Notes: generated by a model not told the origin, from the sequence alone. 64,000 bases of DNA from Corynebacterium urinipleomorphum (GCF_900155535.1 NZ_LT706963.1:251929-315928); one strand, 5' to 3'. Shown: positions 45,619 to 56,331, counted from the first letter of the stretch. Numbers and translations are program-made.

Positions 45619-46770
45619 GTGACTGACATGCGAACCGAAATGCAGTACCGCAGGTACGCGAACACCGGCTTGGGGGAGTGGGTTCCCGAAATGGGGGTGG
45701 GGCTCCACCGCACACCGGACGGGCCGTCGCCGGAGACAGAGCACGAGCCAATGCTCGCCGCGCCTGCGGAGCCGGACAACCCGGAGGGGCATGTGCAGGC
45801 CCCGTCCCGGATGCGGCACGATCCGCAGCCTGGGCAACCTCAACCGCAGGTGCTCGACCACGTGGATATAGCGAGGCCGGTGAAAGCACCGCCGCGGCAG
45901 GGGTGGCGCAAGCTCGTGCACGGAGCGACGGGAGGGAAAATCAACCCGGGACAGTCGCGCCGGGAGGAGCAGCGGGCGCGGGTGACTGACGCGATCCGCA
46001 CACCACTGCGCGGGGACTACCGCATCGCGGTCATGTCGTTGAAAGGCGGTGTGGGAAAGACCACGACCACGGTGGGGCTGGGTTCGGTGCTGGCGCAAAC
46101 ACGCGGTGACCGGGTGATCGCCATCGACGCGAACCCGGACTTTGGCACCCTCGCCCAGCGAGTGGCGGAGCCGGGGCCGGCGACGATCCGGGACCTTCTC
46201 GCTGCTGATGACACGACCCGGTACGCGCAGATAAAGGCGTACACCACTCAGGGGGCGTCCCGGTTGGAGGTGATCGGCAGCGAGCGTGACCCGGCGGTCT
46301 CAGAAGCATTCAGCGAGGCGGATTACCGCCGCGCAGTAGATATCCTGCAGCACCACTACAACCTGATCTTGACAGATTGCGGCACCGGACTGATGCATTC
46401 GGCGATGGCGGGTGTGCTGGATCTGGCCAACACACTCGTCTTGGTCAGTTCGCCCGCATTGGACGGGGCGCAGTCAGCGTCGGCGACGCTGGATTGGTTG
46501 GAGCTGCACGGCTACGGGCGGCTGGCGTCGAACGCCGTGGTGGTGATCTCCGCTCCGCCGTCGCCGAAAGCGGCGGTGGACATGGATTCCCTGATTGCTC
46601 ATTTCGCTGCCCGGACTCGCGCTGTCCACGTGGTGCCGTACGATCCGCACCTCGCCGAAGGGGCCGTAGTGGATTTGGATCGGATGCGGCCTAATACACT
46701 GCGCGCTTACCGGAATCTAGCGGCGACAATCGCCGTCGATTTCGGGGAATGGCACAGGCACGCACGGTAA
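45619..46770 (+). CDS. MinD/ParA-like ATPase of the ESX-associated EspI type
   Basis: 383 residues from GTG 45619 (RBS GGGGGAAAG); the longer open frame lacks an RBS. The N-terminal ~110 residues are Pro/Gln-rich and likely disordered. Then a [16 protein letters not shown] motif and the deviant Walker [17 protein letters not shown] near residue 140, [17 protein letters not shown] near 172 (Walker A'), and [15 protein letters not shown] near 250 (Walker B). These match the EspI-like proteins of type VII secretion loci in mycobacteria. No ESX genes (EsxA/B, EccC) are in the window, so it is orphaned. Confidence 0.82.
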   Translation: MTDMRTEMQYRRYANTGLGEWVPEMGVGLHRTPDGPSPETEHEPMLAAPAEPDNPEGHVQAPSRMRHDPQPGQPQPQVLDHVDIARPVKAPPRQGWRKLVHGATGGKINPGQSRREEQRARVTDAIRTPLRGDYRIAVMSLKGGVGKTTTTVGLGSVLAQTRGDRVIAIDANPDFGTLAQRVAEPGPATIRDLLAADDTTRYAQIKAYTTQGASRLEVIGSERDPAVSEAFSEADYRRAVDILQHHYNLILTDCGTGLMHSAMAGVLDLANTLVLVSSPALDGAQSASATLDWLELHGYGRLASNAVVVISAPPSPKAAVDMDSLIAHFAARTRAVHVVPYDPHLAEGAVVDLDRMRPNTLRAYRNLAATIAVDFGEWHRHAR

Positions 46771-46831
46771 TCCCGCAGGTCCCGCTTGGTACATCATCGC
46801 GGTGGTTCACGGCACTTCTACACTTGATCGC

Positions 46832-48103
46832 ATGCGCGTCGCGATGATCTCCATGCACACCTCTCCGCTCGAGCAGCCGGGTTCCGGTGATGCGGGCGGA
46901 ATGAATGTCTATGTGCTGAACCTGGCCCGTGAGCTCGCTGCGGCGGGGGTGGAGGTGGACGTGTTCACGCGGGCGACTCGGCCGAGCCAAGGTGAAGTCG
47001 TCGAGGTTTGCGGCGGGTTGCGCGTGGTGAACATCGTGGCCGGGCCGTACGAAGGTCTGGCTAAGGAGGAGCTGCCGACGCAGCTGGCGGCGTTCGCCGG
47101 GGGCATTGTGCAGTTCACGCGGCAGGAAGGGCGCGATTACGACCTCATTCATTCCCACTACTGGCTTTCCGGCCAGGTCGGATGGCTTCTGCGCGATCTC
47201 GCTCGGGTCCCACTGATCCATACCGGCCACACGTGGGCGGCGGTGAAGAATGCAGCGCAGAAGCACGCGGGGGGCGATTCTCCGGAGACGGAGGCGCGGA
47301 GGATCTGCGAGCAGCAGCTGGTGGACAACGCAGATGTGCTGGTGGTCAACACGGAGGATGAAATTGACCAGTTGAGCCGGCACTACGATGTGGATCCCTC
47401 CCGCATCCGCGTGGTCACCCCGGGAGCGGATACGCGTTTGTTCACCCCGGGCACGAACCGGAATACCGAGCTTGCGCGGCGGCACCTGGGCATTCCGCTG
47501 GATAGTCAGGTCGTCGCGTTTGTTGGCCGGTTGCAGGAATTCAAGGGGCCGCAGGTGTTGCTTCGGGCGGTCGCAGAGATCGTGGAGAGGGATCCGGGGA
47601 GGAACTTGCGGGTGATTGTGTGCGGAGGGGCGTCGGGAAGCGATGCCTCGGTGGATTATTACCGCGCGCTCGCGCACAAGCTGGGGTTGAGCCGCACGGT
47701 GAGGTTCCTGGGCCCCCGCCCGCCGGAGGAGCTGGTGGCCATCTACCAGGCGGCGGATCTTGTCGCAGTGCCGAGCTACAACGAGTCTTTCGGCCTTGTC
47801 GCGGTGGAAGCGCAAGCCACGGGAACACCAGTGGTGGCAGCGCGCGTGGGCGGACTGCCGCTCGCGGTCGCGGACGGGGAGACAGGGGTGCTCGTCGACG
47901 GGCATGATGCGGGACCGTGGGCCGACGCGATCGCGAGCCTGCTTGACGACGATGCCCGGCGCCTCACCATGGCCGAAGCCGCCGTCGCCCGCGCCGCTCA
48001 CTTCAGTTGGTCGGAATCGGCTTCGTGCTTGGCGCAGGTGTACGAACAGACTCGCTCAGCGTTTGAACCGGGGACGCAGCGCCGCCACGCGACCGGCAGC
48101 TAG
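46832..48103 (+). CDS. mshA: D-inositol-3-phosphate glycosyltransferase (mycothiol synthesis)
   Basis: 423 residues from ATG 46832 ([17 protein letters not shown]). GT4 glycosyltransferase: [16 protein letters not shown] near 18, [12 protein letters not shown] near 110, [14 protein letters not shown] near 232 and the E-x7-E motif [25 protein letters not shown] near 320-340 (only key E and G residues cited). Joins UDP-GlcNAc to 1L-inositol-3-phosphate, the first step to mycothiol, the thiol used by MscR in this window. Agrees closely with remembered C. glutamicum MshA. Confidence 0.96.
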   Translation: MRVAMISMHTSPLEQPGSGDAGGMNVYVLNLARELAAAGVEVDVFTRATRPSQGEVVEVCGGLRVVNIVAGPYEGLAKEELPTQLAAFAGGIVQFTRQEGRDYDLIHSHYWLSGQVGWLLRDLARVPLIHTGHTWAAVKNAAQKHAGGDSPETEARRICEQQLVDNADVLVVNTEDEIDQLSRHYDVDPSRIRVVTPGADTRLFTPGTNRNTELARRHLGIPLDSQVVAFVGRLQEFKGPQVLLRAVAEIVERDPGRNLRVIVCGGASGSDASVDYYRALAHKLGLSRTVRFLGPRPPEELVAIYQAADLVAVPSYNESFGLVAVEAQATGTPVVAARVGGLPLAVADGETGVLVDGHDAGPWADAIASLLDDDARRLTMAEAAVARAAHFSWSESASCLAQVYEQTRSAFEPGTQRRHATGS

Positions 48104-48127
48104 CGGCGGCCCGGCACGGGGCTGAAG

Positions 48128-49399
48128 TTAGTTGTAGCCGAGCTCGTCGAGTGCCCAGTTCAGCCCTGCCCCAGCGATGTTCTCGGCGTGCGCCGACGCG
48201 TATGCTCCCACGGCGTTGTTGAAGCGGTGGGCCGAATCGCCGACCTCAGCCGGGCTGGCATCACCTGCGGCGAGGGCGACGGCGGCGGACACGGCGAATG
48301 TCTGGGTGTCACCGGCGATGGCGGCCGCGTCCTGCTGGGCGGCGTGGACGGCGGTGTCGAACTGCTGCTTCGGAGTGGGCGGCGTCAACTGCTCCTCAGT
48401 CAGCGTCGGGTTGTTCTCCCGCAGGTACTGTTCGATCTCAGTCTTTTCTTCCATTGCGGGCACGAAATCCGCACGTGCACCCGCTGCTGCTGCCGGCGTG
48501 AATTTCTCGTTGACGTGACCGTCGGGGATGTCGTAGCCCACCTCGAGCGCCCGGTCTGCGCGCTGAGCAGTGCCTAGTGGGCCGATGCCCATGGATGTCA
48601 TGCCGACGATTTGGCCGTTTGACGGGTCGAAATTCACACCGCCGGAATCTCCCGGTGCGTAGTCGAGCCCCCAGCTCCACACGGTGTCGGCGTTGTACGC
48701 CAGCTGGACGCCGCACTTGCGCGCGCCGATCGCGCCATCCTTGCAGAGGGGCTGGCCGAAGTTGTCCAGACGGAACTCACCGGGAGCCAGAGTGGGGAAA
48801 TCACGCACCCCGGTCAGGGGGATTGGGGAGCTCGGCTGCCCGCCGAAACGATCGCGGGAGGCCGCAGCACCGTCAACGGGGATTCCGGGATCCAGCACCA
48901 CTATGCCCCAGTCGGTGGAGTTGCGGGCTTTGCGGGCAGCCGTCGATAAGCCGTCGTATCCGCTGGGAACGTTGACGGTGCGGACAATGCCGACGGAGCC
49001 CACGCGCTGGTAACCGCCGCGGATCGGCGCGTAGACATCCTGGCCCATGAGGATGCCTTGATCCGTCGTGCCGGCCAGGCAGTGACCCGCAGTGAGCATG
49101 ACGCGCTGCGTTCCGCCATTTTCCAGCGCGACATCGCCGACCGGCCCCTGCGAGCACACCCGTGTGAATGCCTCCGGGTGCGTGTGCACGCCCGTCATCT
49201 CGTACGTGCCCGGCTGATCGGGCCCGAACGGCCGCTCCGGGTCGTACGGGCGGACACGCATCGGTGCCCCCGGGGCCGCGATAGCGTGCGAATTCGTCTT
49301 TGTACCGGGCAGCGGGCCCGGCGCCGCTTGGGAGGTTGGAATGGCGCTCAGTGCGAGGCCGAGAAGGACAGTTGAAGAGACAATTCGACGCGCAATCAC
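48128..49399 (-). CDS. Secreted trypsin-like serine protease (S1 family)
   Basis: 423 residues from GTG 49397-49399; TACATT lies 5 bases upstream, so translation may be leaderless. Signal peptide to about 26 (SQAA). Chymotrypsin-fold triad: His in [10 protein letters not shown] near 103, Asp in [10 protein letters not shown] near 165, Ser in [13 protein letters not shown] near 250. A helical C-terminal region of about 110 residues (Ala/Gln/Asp-rich) follows the protease domain and is not part of S1. Likely degrades or processes surface proteins; convergent with mshA. Confidence 0.87.
   Translation of the reverse strand: MIARRIVSSTVLLGLALSAIPTSQAAPGPLPGTKTNSHAIAAPGAPMRVRPYDPERPFGPDQPGTYEMTGVHTHPEAFTRVCSQGPVGDVALENGGTQRVMLTAGHCLAGTTDQGILMGQDVYAPIRGGYQRVGSVGIVRTVNVPSGYDGLSTAARKARNSTDWGIVVLDPGIPVDGAAASRDRFGGQPSSPIPLTGVRDFPTLAPGEFRLDNFGQPLCKDGAIGARKCGVQLAYNADTVWSWGLDYAPGDSGGVNFDPSNGQIVGMTSMGIGPLGTAQRADRALEVGYDIPDGHVNEKFTPAAAAGARADFVPAMEEKTEIEQYLRENNPTLTEEQLTPPTPKQQFDTAVHAAQQDAAAIAGDTQTFAVSAAVALAAGDASPAEVGDSAHRFNNAVGAYASAHAENIAGAGLNWALDELGYN
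48941..48951 (+). repeat. CGTCGATAAGC motif, copy 16
   Basis: Template strand of the protease gene in an unusual frame: protein Leu-Ser-Thr, so it forces a rare TTA leucine codon in a GC-rich gene. Confidence 0.9.
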
Positions 49400-49528
49400 A
49401 CTAGCGAATGTAGAACACTTCGGGCCCTCCCGCGGCGGGCGGCACCTGTGAATCTTGTTGTTCCAGTTGAGCCCCTCAGCCATGGTGATTCGCGGCAGAA
49501 CTCGAACGAAAATGGCATGCTGGGGACC

Positions 49529-50275
49529 ATGAGCAACGGAAAGCTAATCCTTGTCCGTCACGGACAGAGCCAGTGGAACGAATCGAACCAATTCACCGGC
49601 TGGGTCGACGTCGACCTGACCGAAAAAGGCGAAGCCGAAGCTGTCAACGCAGGCAGACTGATGAAGGAGAAGGGCATCCTCCCCGACATCGTGTTCACCT
49701 CCCTGCTGCGCCGCGCAATCCGCACCGCGAACATCGCCCTCAATGAGGCGGACCGGCACTGGATCCCCGTTAAGCGCAATTGGCGCCTCAACGAGCGCCA
49801 CTACGGCAAGCTGCAGGGTCTGAACAAGGCGGAGATCCGCGAGGAGTTCGGTGAAGAACAGTTCATGGAGTGGCGCCGTTCTTACGACACTCCGCCACCG
49901 GAGATTGACACGGATAACGAGTACGCGCAGACGGATGACCCGCGCTACCACTTCCTCCCCGAGGTGCCGCGCACCGAATGCCTGAAGGATGTCGTGGAAC
50001 GCTTCACCCCGTACTACATCGACTCCATTCTGCCGGAGGTGCTCGCCGGCAAGAACGTGATGCTCGCAGCGCACGGCAACTCCCTGCGCGCATTGGTGAA
50101 ATACCTGGACAACATCTCCGACGAGGACATCGCCGGGCTGAACATCCCGACGGGCATGCCGCTTGTCTACGAATTCGACGCCGACGGCAACGTGACCAAC
50201 CCGGGCGGCACCTACCTCGACCCGGAGGCAGCCGCGGAAGGCGCCGCCGCAGTGGCAAACCAGGGGAATAAGTAG
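49529..50275 (+). CDS. gpmA: 2,3-bisphosphoglycerate-dependent phosphoglycerate mutase
   Basis: 248 residues from ATG 49529. Catalytic phosphohistidine H11 in [10 protein letters not shown], then [38 protein letters not shown] near 90 (key Glu) and the second His in [15 protein letters not shown] near 185. Interconverts 3- and 2-phosphoglycerate in glycolysis/gluconeogenesis. The gpmA-senX3-regX3 order is conserved in mycolic-acid bacteria. Confidence 0.96.
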   Translation: MSNGKLILVRHGQSQWNESNQFTGWVDVDLTEKGEAEAVNAGRLMKEKGILPDIVFTSLLRRAIRTANIALNEADRHWIPVKRNWRLNERHYGKLQGLNKAEIREEFGEEQFMEWRRSYDTPPPEIDTDNEYAQTDDPRYHFLPEVPRTECLKDVVERFTPYYIDSILPEVLAGKNVMLAAHGNSLRALVKYLDNISDEDIAGLNIPTGMPLVYEFDADGNVTNPGGTYLDPEAAAEGAAAVANQGNK

Positions 50276-50283
50276 AACTTTCC

Positions 50284-51561
50284 GTGAACACCGCAATCGC
50301 CTTCCTTGCGGGGGTGCTGGCGGCCGCCCTCGTCGTGGCCGGAACCGTGTGGTTCCGCGAACGGCGGGGGCGAAACCGTGCGCAGACGAAAGTGGACGAC
50401 ACCAAGGTCCGCACTGTCAGCCAGATCCTGCACTTGGTCATCCAGGGGTCGCCGACGGGGATCACCGTTGTCGGCCGTAAGGGTGAAGTGATTCTGTCGA
50501 ATTCGGCAGCGCACCACATGTCCATCGTGCACGACCGCACCTTGAACCCCGAGGTGTGGAGTGTGGGCAAGGAAGTCTTTGAAGATAAAGAAGACCGTGT
50601 TCTGGACATGAACCTCAAGCACCGTTCCACCGGTAGCCGTGTCAACAACGTCAGCGCGGTGGTGCAACCTCTGACCTTGTCGGAGACCGACTACATCATC
50701 GTGTACTCCACGGATGAATCCGAGAATGTCCGCATGGAATCCGCGCGGCGCGATTTTGTGGCCAATGTCTCCCACGAGCTGAAGACGCCCGTCGGAGGCA
50801 TGTCTTTGCTGGCAGAAGCGTTGCTTGAGGACCCCGACGATCCGGAACTGGTTACCTATTTCGGCGAGAAGCTACTGGGCGAGGCACGTCGAATGGGCTC
50901 GATGATCGCCGATTTGATCAATCTGTCCAAGCTCCAGGGAGCCGAGGCCCTGCCGGAGATGGCGCCGGTGCGGGTGGATGACATTATCGACGAGGCGGTG
51001 GAGCGCAACCAGCTCTCGGCCGAAGGCCACGATATTGAACTGACGCGAGGCGAACGCTACGACACTTACGTCATGGGTGACAAGACCATGCTGGTCACCG
51101 CGCTGGCTAACTTGATCTCGAACGCGATCAACTACTCGCCGAAGGGCCAGCCCGTGAGTGTGACCCAGAAGGTCGTGCGGGATTCGGTGGTGCTGATCCG
51201 CGTGACCGACCGCGGTATCGGTATTGCTCCGGACGACCAGAAGCGCGTCTTTGAGCGCTTCTTCCGGGTGGATAAGGCTCGCTCGCGTCAGACAGGGGGC
51301 ACAGGCTTGGGCTTGGCCATCGTTAAGCACGTGGTGGCAAATCATGGCGGTACTATCAAATTATGGTCGCGGCTCGGAACCGGGTCGACGTTCACGATCG
51401 AATTGCCGGTCTTCGCTCCGGAAAAGCTCGCATCTGCGGTTGTTCCCACGGAGATCGCTGATCTGGACACCCCCATGGACGGGGACGAATCCGAGACGCA
51501 GCCAGGGAAGGTACTGCCGGTGGTCCGTGCGGCGGCGCGCCGGAAGGACAGAGAAGGCTAG
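50284..51561 (+). CDS. senX3: Sensor histidine kinase SenX3-type
   Basis: 425 residues from GTG 50284, 8 bases after gpmA. One clear N-terminal membrane segment (about 3-22), a PAS-like region about 40-150 (HLVIQGSPTGITVVGRKGEVILSN), then HisKA with the phosphorylated His in VANVSHELKTPVGGMSLL near 166 and HATPase with NLISNAINYSPKGQ (N box) near 283 and DRGIGIAPDDQKRVFERFFR (G1/F boxes). In mycobacteria it phosphorylates RegX3 in response to low phosphate. Confidence 0.94.
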   Translation: MNTAIAFLAGVLAAALVVAGTVWFRERRGRNRAQTKVDDTKVRTVSQILHLVIQGSPTGITVVGRKGEVILSNSAAHHMSIVHDRTLNPEVWSVGKEVFEDKEDRVLDMNLKHRSTGSRVNNVSAVVQPLTLSETDYIIVYSTDESENVRMESARRDFVANVSHELKTPVGGMSLLAEALLEDPDDPELVTYFGEKLLGEARRMGSMIADLINLSKLQGAEALPEMAPVRVDDIIDEAVERNQLSAEGHDIELTRGERYDTYVMGDKTMLVTALANLISNAINYSPKGQPVSVTQKVVRDSVVLIRVTDRGIGIAPDDQKRVFERFFRVDKARSRQTGGTGLGLAIVKHVVANHGGTIKLWSRLGTGSTFTIELPVFAPEKLASAVVPTEIADLDTPMDGDESETQPGKVLPVVRAAARRKDREG

Positions 51562-51581
51562 AGAAGGTTAAGGACACGTAC

Positions 51582-52280
51582 ATGACAACGACCATCCTGA
51601 TCGTCGAAGATGAGGAATCGCTGGCAGATCCGCTCGCTTACCTCCTGGAGAAGGAGGGCTTTAAAGCTCTCGTCGCCGCTGACGGCCAAACCGCACTCAC
51701 TGATTTTGCTGCGAACAATGTCGACCTTGTCCTGCTGGACCTCATGCTCCCCGGGATGTCGGGCACCGACGTGTGCAAGAAGCTCCGTGCCACATCCGAT
51801 GTGCCGATCATCATGGTCACGGCCCGCGACTCCGAGATTGACAAGGTCGTGGGGTTGGAGCTCGGTGCAGACGATTATGTGACCAAGCCTTATTCCACCC
51901 GTGAGCTCATCGCGCGCATTCGTGCGGTGCTGCGCCGGCGCTCTGACGTGGTGGAGCCGGAAACCGAGGTCCCCTCGGACAATATTCTCGAGGGCGGCCG
52001 CGTCCGCCTCGACGTGGAGCGCCACACAGTGTTCGTGGACGACAACCCGGTGCCAATGCCCTTGAAGGAGTTCGACCTGCTCGAGTACCTGATGCGCAAC
52101 TCTGGGCGGGTTCTCACTCGTGGCCAGCTCATTGACCGGATCTGGGGATCGGACTACGTGGGGGACACCAAGACCCTCGACGTGCACGTGAAGCGTTTGC
52201 GCACCAAGATTGAAAAGGAACCGTCCCGCCCGGAGCAGCTCATCACCGTCCGCGGGCTGGGTTACAAGTTCGAGGCGTGA
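51582..52280 (+). CDS. regX3: Response regulator RegX3-type (OmpR/PhoB family)
   Basis: 232 residues. Receiver domain with acidic pair VEDEES near 10, phospho-acceptor Asp in LVLLDLMLPGMSGTD near 52, and the Lys of VTKPYSTRE near 101. The C-terminal winged helix (about 130-228) ends PEQLITVRGLGYKFEA, as in RegX3. Forms a two-component pair with the kinase 20 bases upstream; expected to control phosphate-responsive genes. Confidence 0.95.
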   Translation: MTTTILIVEDEESLADPLAYLLEKEGFKALVAADGQTALTDFAANNVDLVLLDLMLPGMSGTDVCKKLRATSDVPIIMVTARDSEIDKVVGLELGADDYVTKPYSTRELIARIRAVLRRRSDVVEPETEVPSDNILEGGRVRLDVERHTVFVDDNPVPMPLKEFDLLEYLMRNSGRVLTRGQLIDRIWGSDYVGDTKTLDVHVKRLRTKIEKEPSRPEQLITVRGLGYKFEA

Positions 52281-52300
52281 CGCTGCGCTAGCGGCGTCAC
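52277..52300. terminator. Hairpin between regX3 and the convergent Cys-rich gene
   Basis: GTGACGC (52277-52283) pairs with GCGTCAC (52294-52300), overlapping both gene ends. No T run; weak terminator evidence. Confidence 0.45.
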
Positions 52301-53163
52301 GGATTCGCGGCGCGGGTTGCCGGATGGACGGATTTAGCGTCTGCCGGTAGGGCGGCACGTGCCGCGCAGTGCTTTGCGACGATCGCGTACGGCTTCTCAC
52401 CGATCAACTGAGTCAACTCTTCCCGCATTGACTGCCACACCGGCGTTGCGTTGCCGGAATGGCACGTGGGGTCGTTGGTGCACCACCAGTCGAAGTCCTC
52501 TCCGCCGTCTCCCCACTGCCGACGGTCGTATTCGCCGATGGTGGTGCGCAGGATCTCTTGGCCGTCGCTACGCTCCTGCCATTCGTCTTCGCGCGAGAAC
52601 GGCACCTGCCAGCACACCTCGGGCTTTGAGCCGATGATGTTGCGGCCCTCCGCCATCGCCCACTGATGCAACGCGCACCCGGGGCCGGTGGGATGTCCGT
52701 GGCGGTTGGCGAAGATGCATGCGCCATCCACCACCAGTGTTTTCAGCGACGGTTCTTCCTCGTCGTCGTCCCATTCGAGCCACGGTTCGAGCTCCACTGG
52801 GTCAGCGGCGGCGATGTAGCTGTCCGCGTCGTCGGGGCGTAGCTGCCAATATTTCGCCGGCATTTCCGCCACGGCGTTGTACAGGTCGTCGCGGTCGTGC
52901 TCGTCCGAAAGGTACGCGCCGTGAATGCAGCATCCGACCACCGGCAGGTCCTCGGAAATGCCGCGGCATTGAGGGGTGCCGAAGCGGCACGACCATGTGG
53001 ACTCGAGCCACGTCAGGTCGATGCTGAAATAGTGGTGCGGATCATCGGGGTGGGTGAATTCGAACCATTCCCGGGGAAAATCCGGCGGTAATTCGTGTCC
53101 GGCGCGGATTGATTTTCCGGCGGGGGAGTTCTTTGGAAATCCCAGAAATACAGGTTGGTTCAC
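52297..53163 (-). CDS. Cysteine-rich protein of unknown function, possibly metal-binding
   Basis: 288 residues from GTG 53161-53163 ([12 protein letters not shown]). Twelve or so Cys in short clusters: [46 protein letters not shown] and [12 protein letters not shown], together with nearby His and many Trp and Asp. This spacing suggests one or two metal or Fe-S sites, similar in style to DUF3109/YkgJ-type proteins, but I cannot assign it firmly. Convergent with regX3 and divergent from ppx. Confidence 0.7.
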   Translation of the reverse strand: MNQPVFLGFPKNSPAGKSIRAGHELPPDFPREWFEFTHPDDPHHYFSIDLTWLESTWSCRFGTPQCRGISEDLPVVGCCIHGAYLSDEHDRDDLYNAVAEMPAKYWQLRPDDADSYIAAADPVELEPWLEWDDDEEEPSLKTLVVDGACIFANRHGHPTGPGCALHQWAMAEGRNIIGSKPEVCWQVPFSREDEWQERSDGQEILRTTIGEYDRRQWGDGGEDFDWWCTNDPTCHSGNATPVWQSMREELTQLIGEKPYAIVAKHCAARAALPADAKSVHPATRAANP

Positions 53164-53197
53164 ACTGGACCACGGTAGACGGTCTAGTGTTGACTCT

Positions 53198-54127
53198 GTG
53201 CGACTAGGTGTATTGGACGTGGGCAGCAATACTGTCCACCTCGTGGCAGTAGATGCCCGTAGTGGTGGGCGTCCGACCCCCATGAGCGACTGGAAGCAAC
53301 CGTTGCGGCTCGTGGAGATGCTGGACAAGAACGGCGCAATCGACGACAAAGGTGTCAAGAAGCTGACGGAGGCGGTGCAGGAGGCGGCTGACCTGGCCGA
53401 CAACCTCAAGTGCGAGGAGTTCCTCGCCTTCGCTACTTCCGCCGTGCGCTCGGCCGCGAATTCGGACGACGTGCTCGACCATGTGGAGAAGAAGACGGGA
53501 GTTCGGCTCCGCGTGCTCTCCGGCAAGGATGAGGCCCGGCTGACTTTCTTGGCTGCGCGCCGTTGGTATGGGTGGTCCGCGGGCCGGATCACCAACCTGG
53601 ACATCGGCGGCGGTTCTTTGGAGATGTCCACCGGCACCGATGAGGTCCCCGATGTGGCGGTTTCCCTGGACCTTGGCGCCGGTCGACTGACCCACGAGTG
53701 GTTTGACACGGACCCGCCGGAGAAGAAGATGGTCAACACCCTGCGCGATTACATCGACGCGGAACTTGCCACGGTCGCGGATGATTTCCTCGATCAGGGT
53801 GAGGCAGGTTTAGCTGTGGGCACCTCGAAGACGTTCCGCACGTTGGCGCGTTTGACCGGCTCCGCCCCATCCTCGGCAGGCCCGTACGTGAAGCGGACAC
53901 TCACTGCTCCCGGTCTGCGGCAGCTGATCGCCTTCATCACTCGTATGACGGCGTCGGACCGTGCGGAACTCGAGGGTGTCAGCTCCGACCGCTCCCACCA
54001 GATTGTGGCGGGGGCCCTCGTTGCCGAAGCAACGATGCGCGCCCTTAATCTTGATAAGTTAGAAATCTGTCCGTGGGCGTTGCGCGAGGGCGTAATTCTC
54101 CGCCAGATCGATAAAGGTCAGAACTAA
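53198..54127 (+). CDS. ppx: Exopolyphosphatase / Ppx-GppA phosphatase family
   Basis: 309 residues from GTG 53198 ([19 protein letters not shown]), at the end of the actin-like ATPase phosphate-1 motif. Phosphate-2 is [14 protein letters not shown] near 130; [14 protein letters not shown] near 210. About 310 residues is the short actinobacterial form (single Ppx/GppA domain) rather than the 500-residue E. coli enzymes. It hydrolyses polyphosphate or pppGpp; in C. glutamicum a similar gene next to this location is exopolyphosphatase Ppx2. Confidence 0.9.
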   Translation: MRLGVLDVGSNTVHLVAVDARSGGRPTPMSDWKQPLRLVEMLDKNGAIDDKGVKKLTEAVQEAADLADNLKCEEFLAFATSAVRSAANSDDVLDHVEKKTGVRLRVLSGKDEARLTFLAARRWYGWSAGRITNLDIGGGSLEMSTGTDEVPDVAVSLDLGAGRLTHEWFDTDPPEKKMVNTLRDYIDAELATVADDFLDQGEAGLAVGTSKTFRTLARLTGSAPSSAGPYVKRTLTAPGLRQLIAFITRMTASDRAELEGVSSDRSHQIVAGALVAEATMRALNLDKLEICPWALREGVILRQIDKGQN

Positions 54128-54139
54128 GGAGACGACGAG

Positions 54140-55231
54140 ATGGCCGATAAGCAACTGACCGTTGCGGAATTGATGGCCCGGGCTCAGCAAGAAAACCCGG
54201 ATGCCCAGCCACGGCGCCGTCGTCGCCGCAGCCTCGATGAAGGCGGTGTGTCCGTCGCCGAGCTAACTGGTTCCCTCAAGGCCGTCGACGCTCGTCCTGC
54301 CGAGGTCAAGCACTCCTCTGTTCCGATCGACGCCGAGCCTGCGAAGACCACAAAGACTGTGAAGCCTGCTGAGCCGTCGCAGCAGGAGAAAACCGAGAAG
54401 CAAGAGAAGCCGGAGCAGTCGGACAAGCCGAAACAGCAGGTGAAGCCGAAGACGGCTACGAACGGTACGGCCAAGGTGGAGTCGCCCGCCCCCGCTCAGA
54501 CGGAAAAGACAGCGGCACCGGCTCAAAAGTCCACCAAGATCGAGCGGACGCCTCAGCCCGTAAAGCCCGCGCCGAAACCGGCCGCAGAGCCAACGCCTAA
54601 GCCGGCCACAACGTCGGTGCCGAAGCCGGAACCTGTGAAGGCGCAGTCGCAGCCGACCCCCGCGCGACCGGAACCCCGTCCCCAGGATGAAACGCTGACC
54701 CGCGGCAGCTTCAAAGCCGTTGCGCCGCAGCCGTCGAAGACAGAGCAGACTGGTCCGATTAGCCGCGTGGTCTCATTGGAAGACCGTCCCGCTACGGACT
54801 CAAAGGCTCCGGGCGGAAAGGGTGTCGGCGAGGGATCAGACGTCGATAAGCCTGCTTTGCGTGAGTCCGATGCTGATACCGCGACAACGCAGGAGAGCCC
54901 GGTTGTGCGTGACGAGCATCTTCCGGAGCAGCCCGTTTACCGCGCCGAGGATGCGGACCAAGTCGAGGTTGATAACAGTGTCAATCCGATCATGCTGGTG
55001 CTGCTCGTTTTCGCGGGCCTCGTCGTCGGTGTTCTGATGTTCCTCGGTTTCCAGTACCTGTGGGCATCGCTGAACCCGTTCCTCGCCGGTGTGCTGGCGC
55101 TCGCCGTGACAGGCGGTGTGGTGATGCTCGTGCGTGCGATGAAGACGGGGCGTGACGCGTTGACCATGACTCTCGCTGCTCTCGCCGGTGCCGCGATGAC
55201 GTTCGGGCCGGCGCTCGTCACTACGGTCTAA
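54140..55231 (+). CDS. Pro/Lys-rich cytoplasmic domain with C-terminal membrane segments
   Basis: 363 residues, start 12 bases after ppx. The N-terminus (1-40) has an HTH-like short segment (ADKQLTVAELMARAQQE) and an Arg cluster RRRRRR. Residues about 60-270 are disordered, rich in Pro, Lys, Glu, Gln and Thr (repeats such as KPEPVK). Three hydrophobic segments near the end (about 288-305, 315-335, 340-360). Found next to ppx and proC in corynebacteria in my recollection; function unknown. Confidence 0.75.
   Translation: MADKQLTVAELMARAQQENPDAQPRRRRRRSLDEGGVSVAELTGSLKAVDARPAEVKHSSVPIDAEPAKTTKTVKPAEPSQQEKTEKQEKPEQSDKPKQQVKPKTATNGTAKVESPAPAQTEKTAAPAQKSTKIERTPQPVKPAPKPAAEPTPKPATTSVPKPEPVKAQSQPTPARPEPRPQDETLTRGSFKAVAPQPSKTEQTGPISRVVSLEDRPATDSKAPGGKGVGEGSDVDKPALRESDADTATTQESPVVRDEHLPEQPVYRAEDADQVEVDNSVNPIMLVLLVFAGLVVGVLMFLGFQYLWASLNPFLAGVLALAVTGGVVMLVRAMKTGRDALTMTLAALAGAAMTFGPALVTTV
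54841..54851 (+). repeat. CGTCGATAAGC motif, copy 17
   Basis: Coding strand of the Pro/Lys-rich protein gene, read Val-Asp-Lys (DVDKPAL). Confidence 0.9.
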
Positions 55232-55282
55232 CCGCTGCGCTACGGTGGCCTGCTGCGGGGCTGCTGTGGCACTCTTAGGTGC

Positions 55283-56098
55283 ATGAGCACCTCAATCGCA
55301 GTCATTGGAGCCGGAAATATCGGGGAAGCCCTGATTTCCGGCCTTGTTTCTTCCGGAGTGAACCCGGAAACCATCACGGCGACGAACCGCACGGAATCCC
55401 GCCGAGAGGAGCTCGCGCAACGTTACGGCGTGATCACCACGGACGACAATATCGAAGCGGTGACCGATGCAGAGGTCTGCTTTCTCTGTGTCAAGCCGTA
55501 CGCCGTGGCAGACATGATCGAGGAATTGTCGGAGGCGATTGCGTCCAACGACACGTCGACGGTTCTCGTGTCCATGGCTGCGGGCGTGACACTCGACGCG
55601 ATGTCGGACGCCGTCCACAGTGCGGGGACGCCGCTCGCGCGCGTCATGCCGAACACCCCGATGCAGGTGGGCAAGGGCGTGTGCGTGGTTTCCTTTGGCC
55701 GGTTTGTGGAGGAGGACCAGCAGGAGCTGGTCACGGATCTACTGGGAGCGACAGGCAAGGTCGTCGTCGTGCCAGAGTCGCTTATCGACGCCGCCTCTGC
55801 CATCTCCGGTTCCGGGCCCGCCTACTTCTTCCTCGTGGCGGAGGCGCTCGTCGATTCCGCTGTCAACCTCGGCTTGCCCCGCGACACCGCTACCGACTTG
55901 GCGTCTGCCACTGCAGAAGGCGCGGGTGCGATGCTCGCGCACTCGGGCAAGACACCGGTGGATCTGCGGGCGGGCGTGAGCTCCCCGGCGGGCACGACAG
56001 TGAAAGCGATCCGGGAGCTCGAGGAATCCGGCGTGCGCGGGGCGTTCTACCGTGCTACCGAGGCTGCCGCCGCCCGCGCAGCCGAAATGGGTAAATAA
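55283..56098 (+). CDS. proC: Pyrroline-5-carboxylate reductase
   Basis: 271 residues from ATG 55283. NAD(P)-binding VIGAGNIGEALISGLV near residue 7; VKPYAVADMIEELS near 72; VRVMPNTP-like ARVMPNTPMQVGKGV near 120; and the substrate/active-site SGSGPAYFFLVAEALVDSAV near 170 with the following ALLA-like TATDLASATAEGAGAML. Catalyses the last step of proline synthesis. One motif copy lies in the conserved ESLIDAAS segment. Confidence 0.95.
   Translation: MSTSIAVIGAGNIGEALISGLVSSGVNPETITATNRTESRREELAQRYGVITTDDNIEAVTDAEVCFLCVKPYAVADMIEELSEAIASNDTSTVLVSMAAGVTLDAMSDAVHSAGTPLARVMPNTPMQVGKGVCVVSFGRFVEEDQQELVTDLLGATGKVVVVPESLIDAASAISGSGPAYFFLVAEALVDSAVNLGLPRDTATDLASATAEGAGAMLAHSGKTPVDLRAGVSSPAGTTVKAIRELEESGVRGAFYRATEAAAARAAEMGK
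55780..55790 (-). repeat. CGTCGATAAGC motif, copy 18
   Basis: Template strand of proC; protein Leu-Ile-Asp just before the conserved SGSGPAY. Confidence 0.9.
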
Positions 56099-56131
56099 GC
56101 GGGAAGTCTGTGGATGCTGGTTGTTTCAGGT

Positions 56132-56162
56132 TTCCACTGCTCTGTTTGAGCTGGCAGTGGAA
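56132..56162 (+). terminator. Hairpin after proC
   Basis: TTCCACTGC (56132-56140) pairs with GCAGTGGAA (56154-56162) with a 13-base loop, 34 bases after proC. No T run; could be a 3' stem. Confidence 0.45.
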
Positions 56163-56331
56163 TCAGCGACACCAGTGAGCCGAGAAAGAACTGTGAACAA
56201 AGTTAAAGTTTTCCGGCTTTTGAGTCGCATGTGACATCGGTTTCACGCTAGGCTGTTCAAGGCACGTGCGTGTACGTCCTGTGGGAGGGGAAGCCTACAG
56301 CGCGCCACAGTGCTGGAGGTTGATTTAACAG

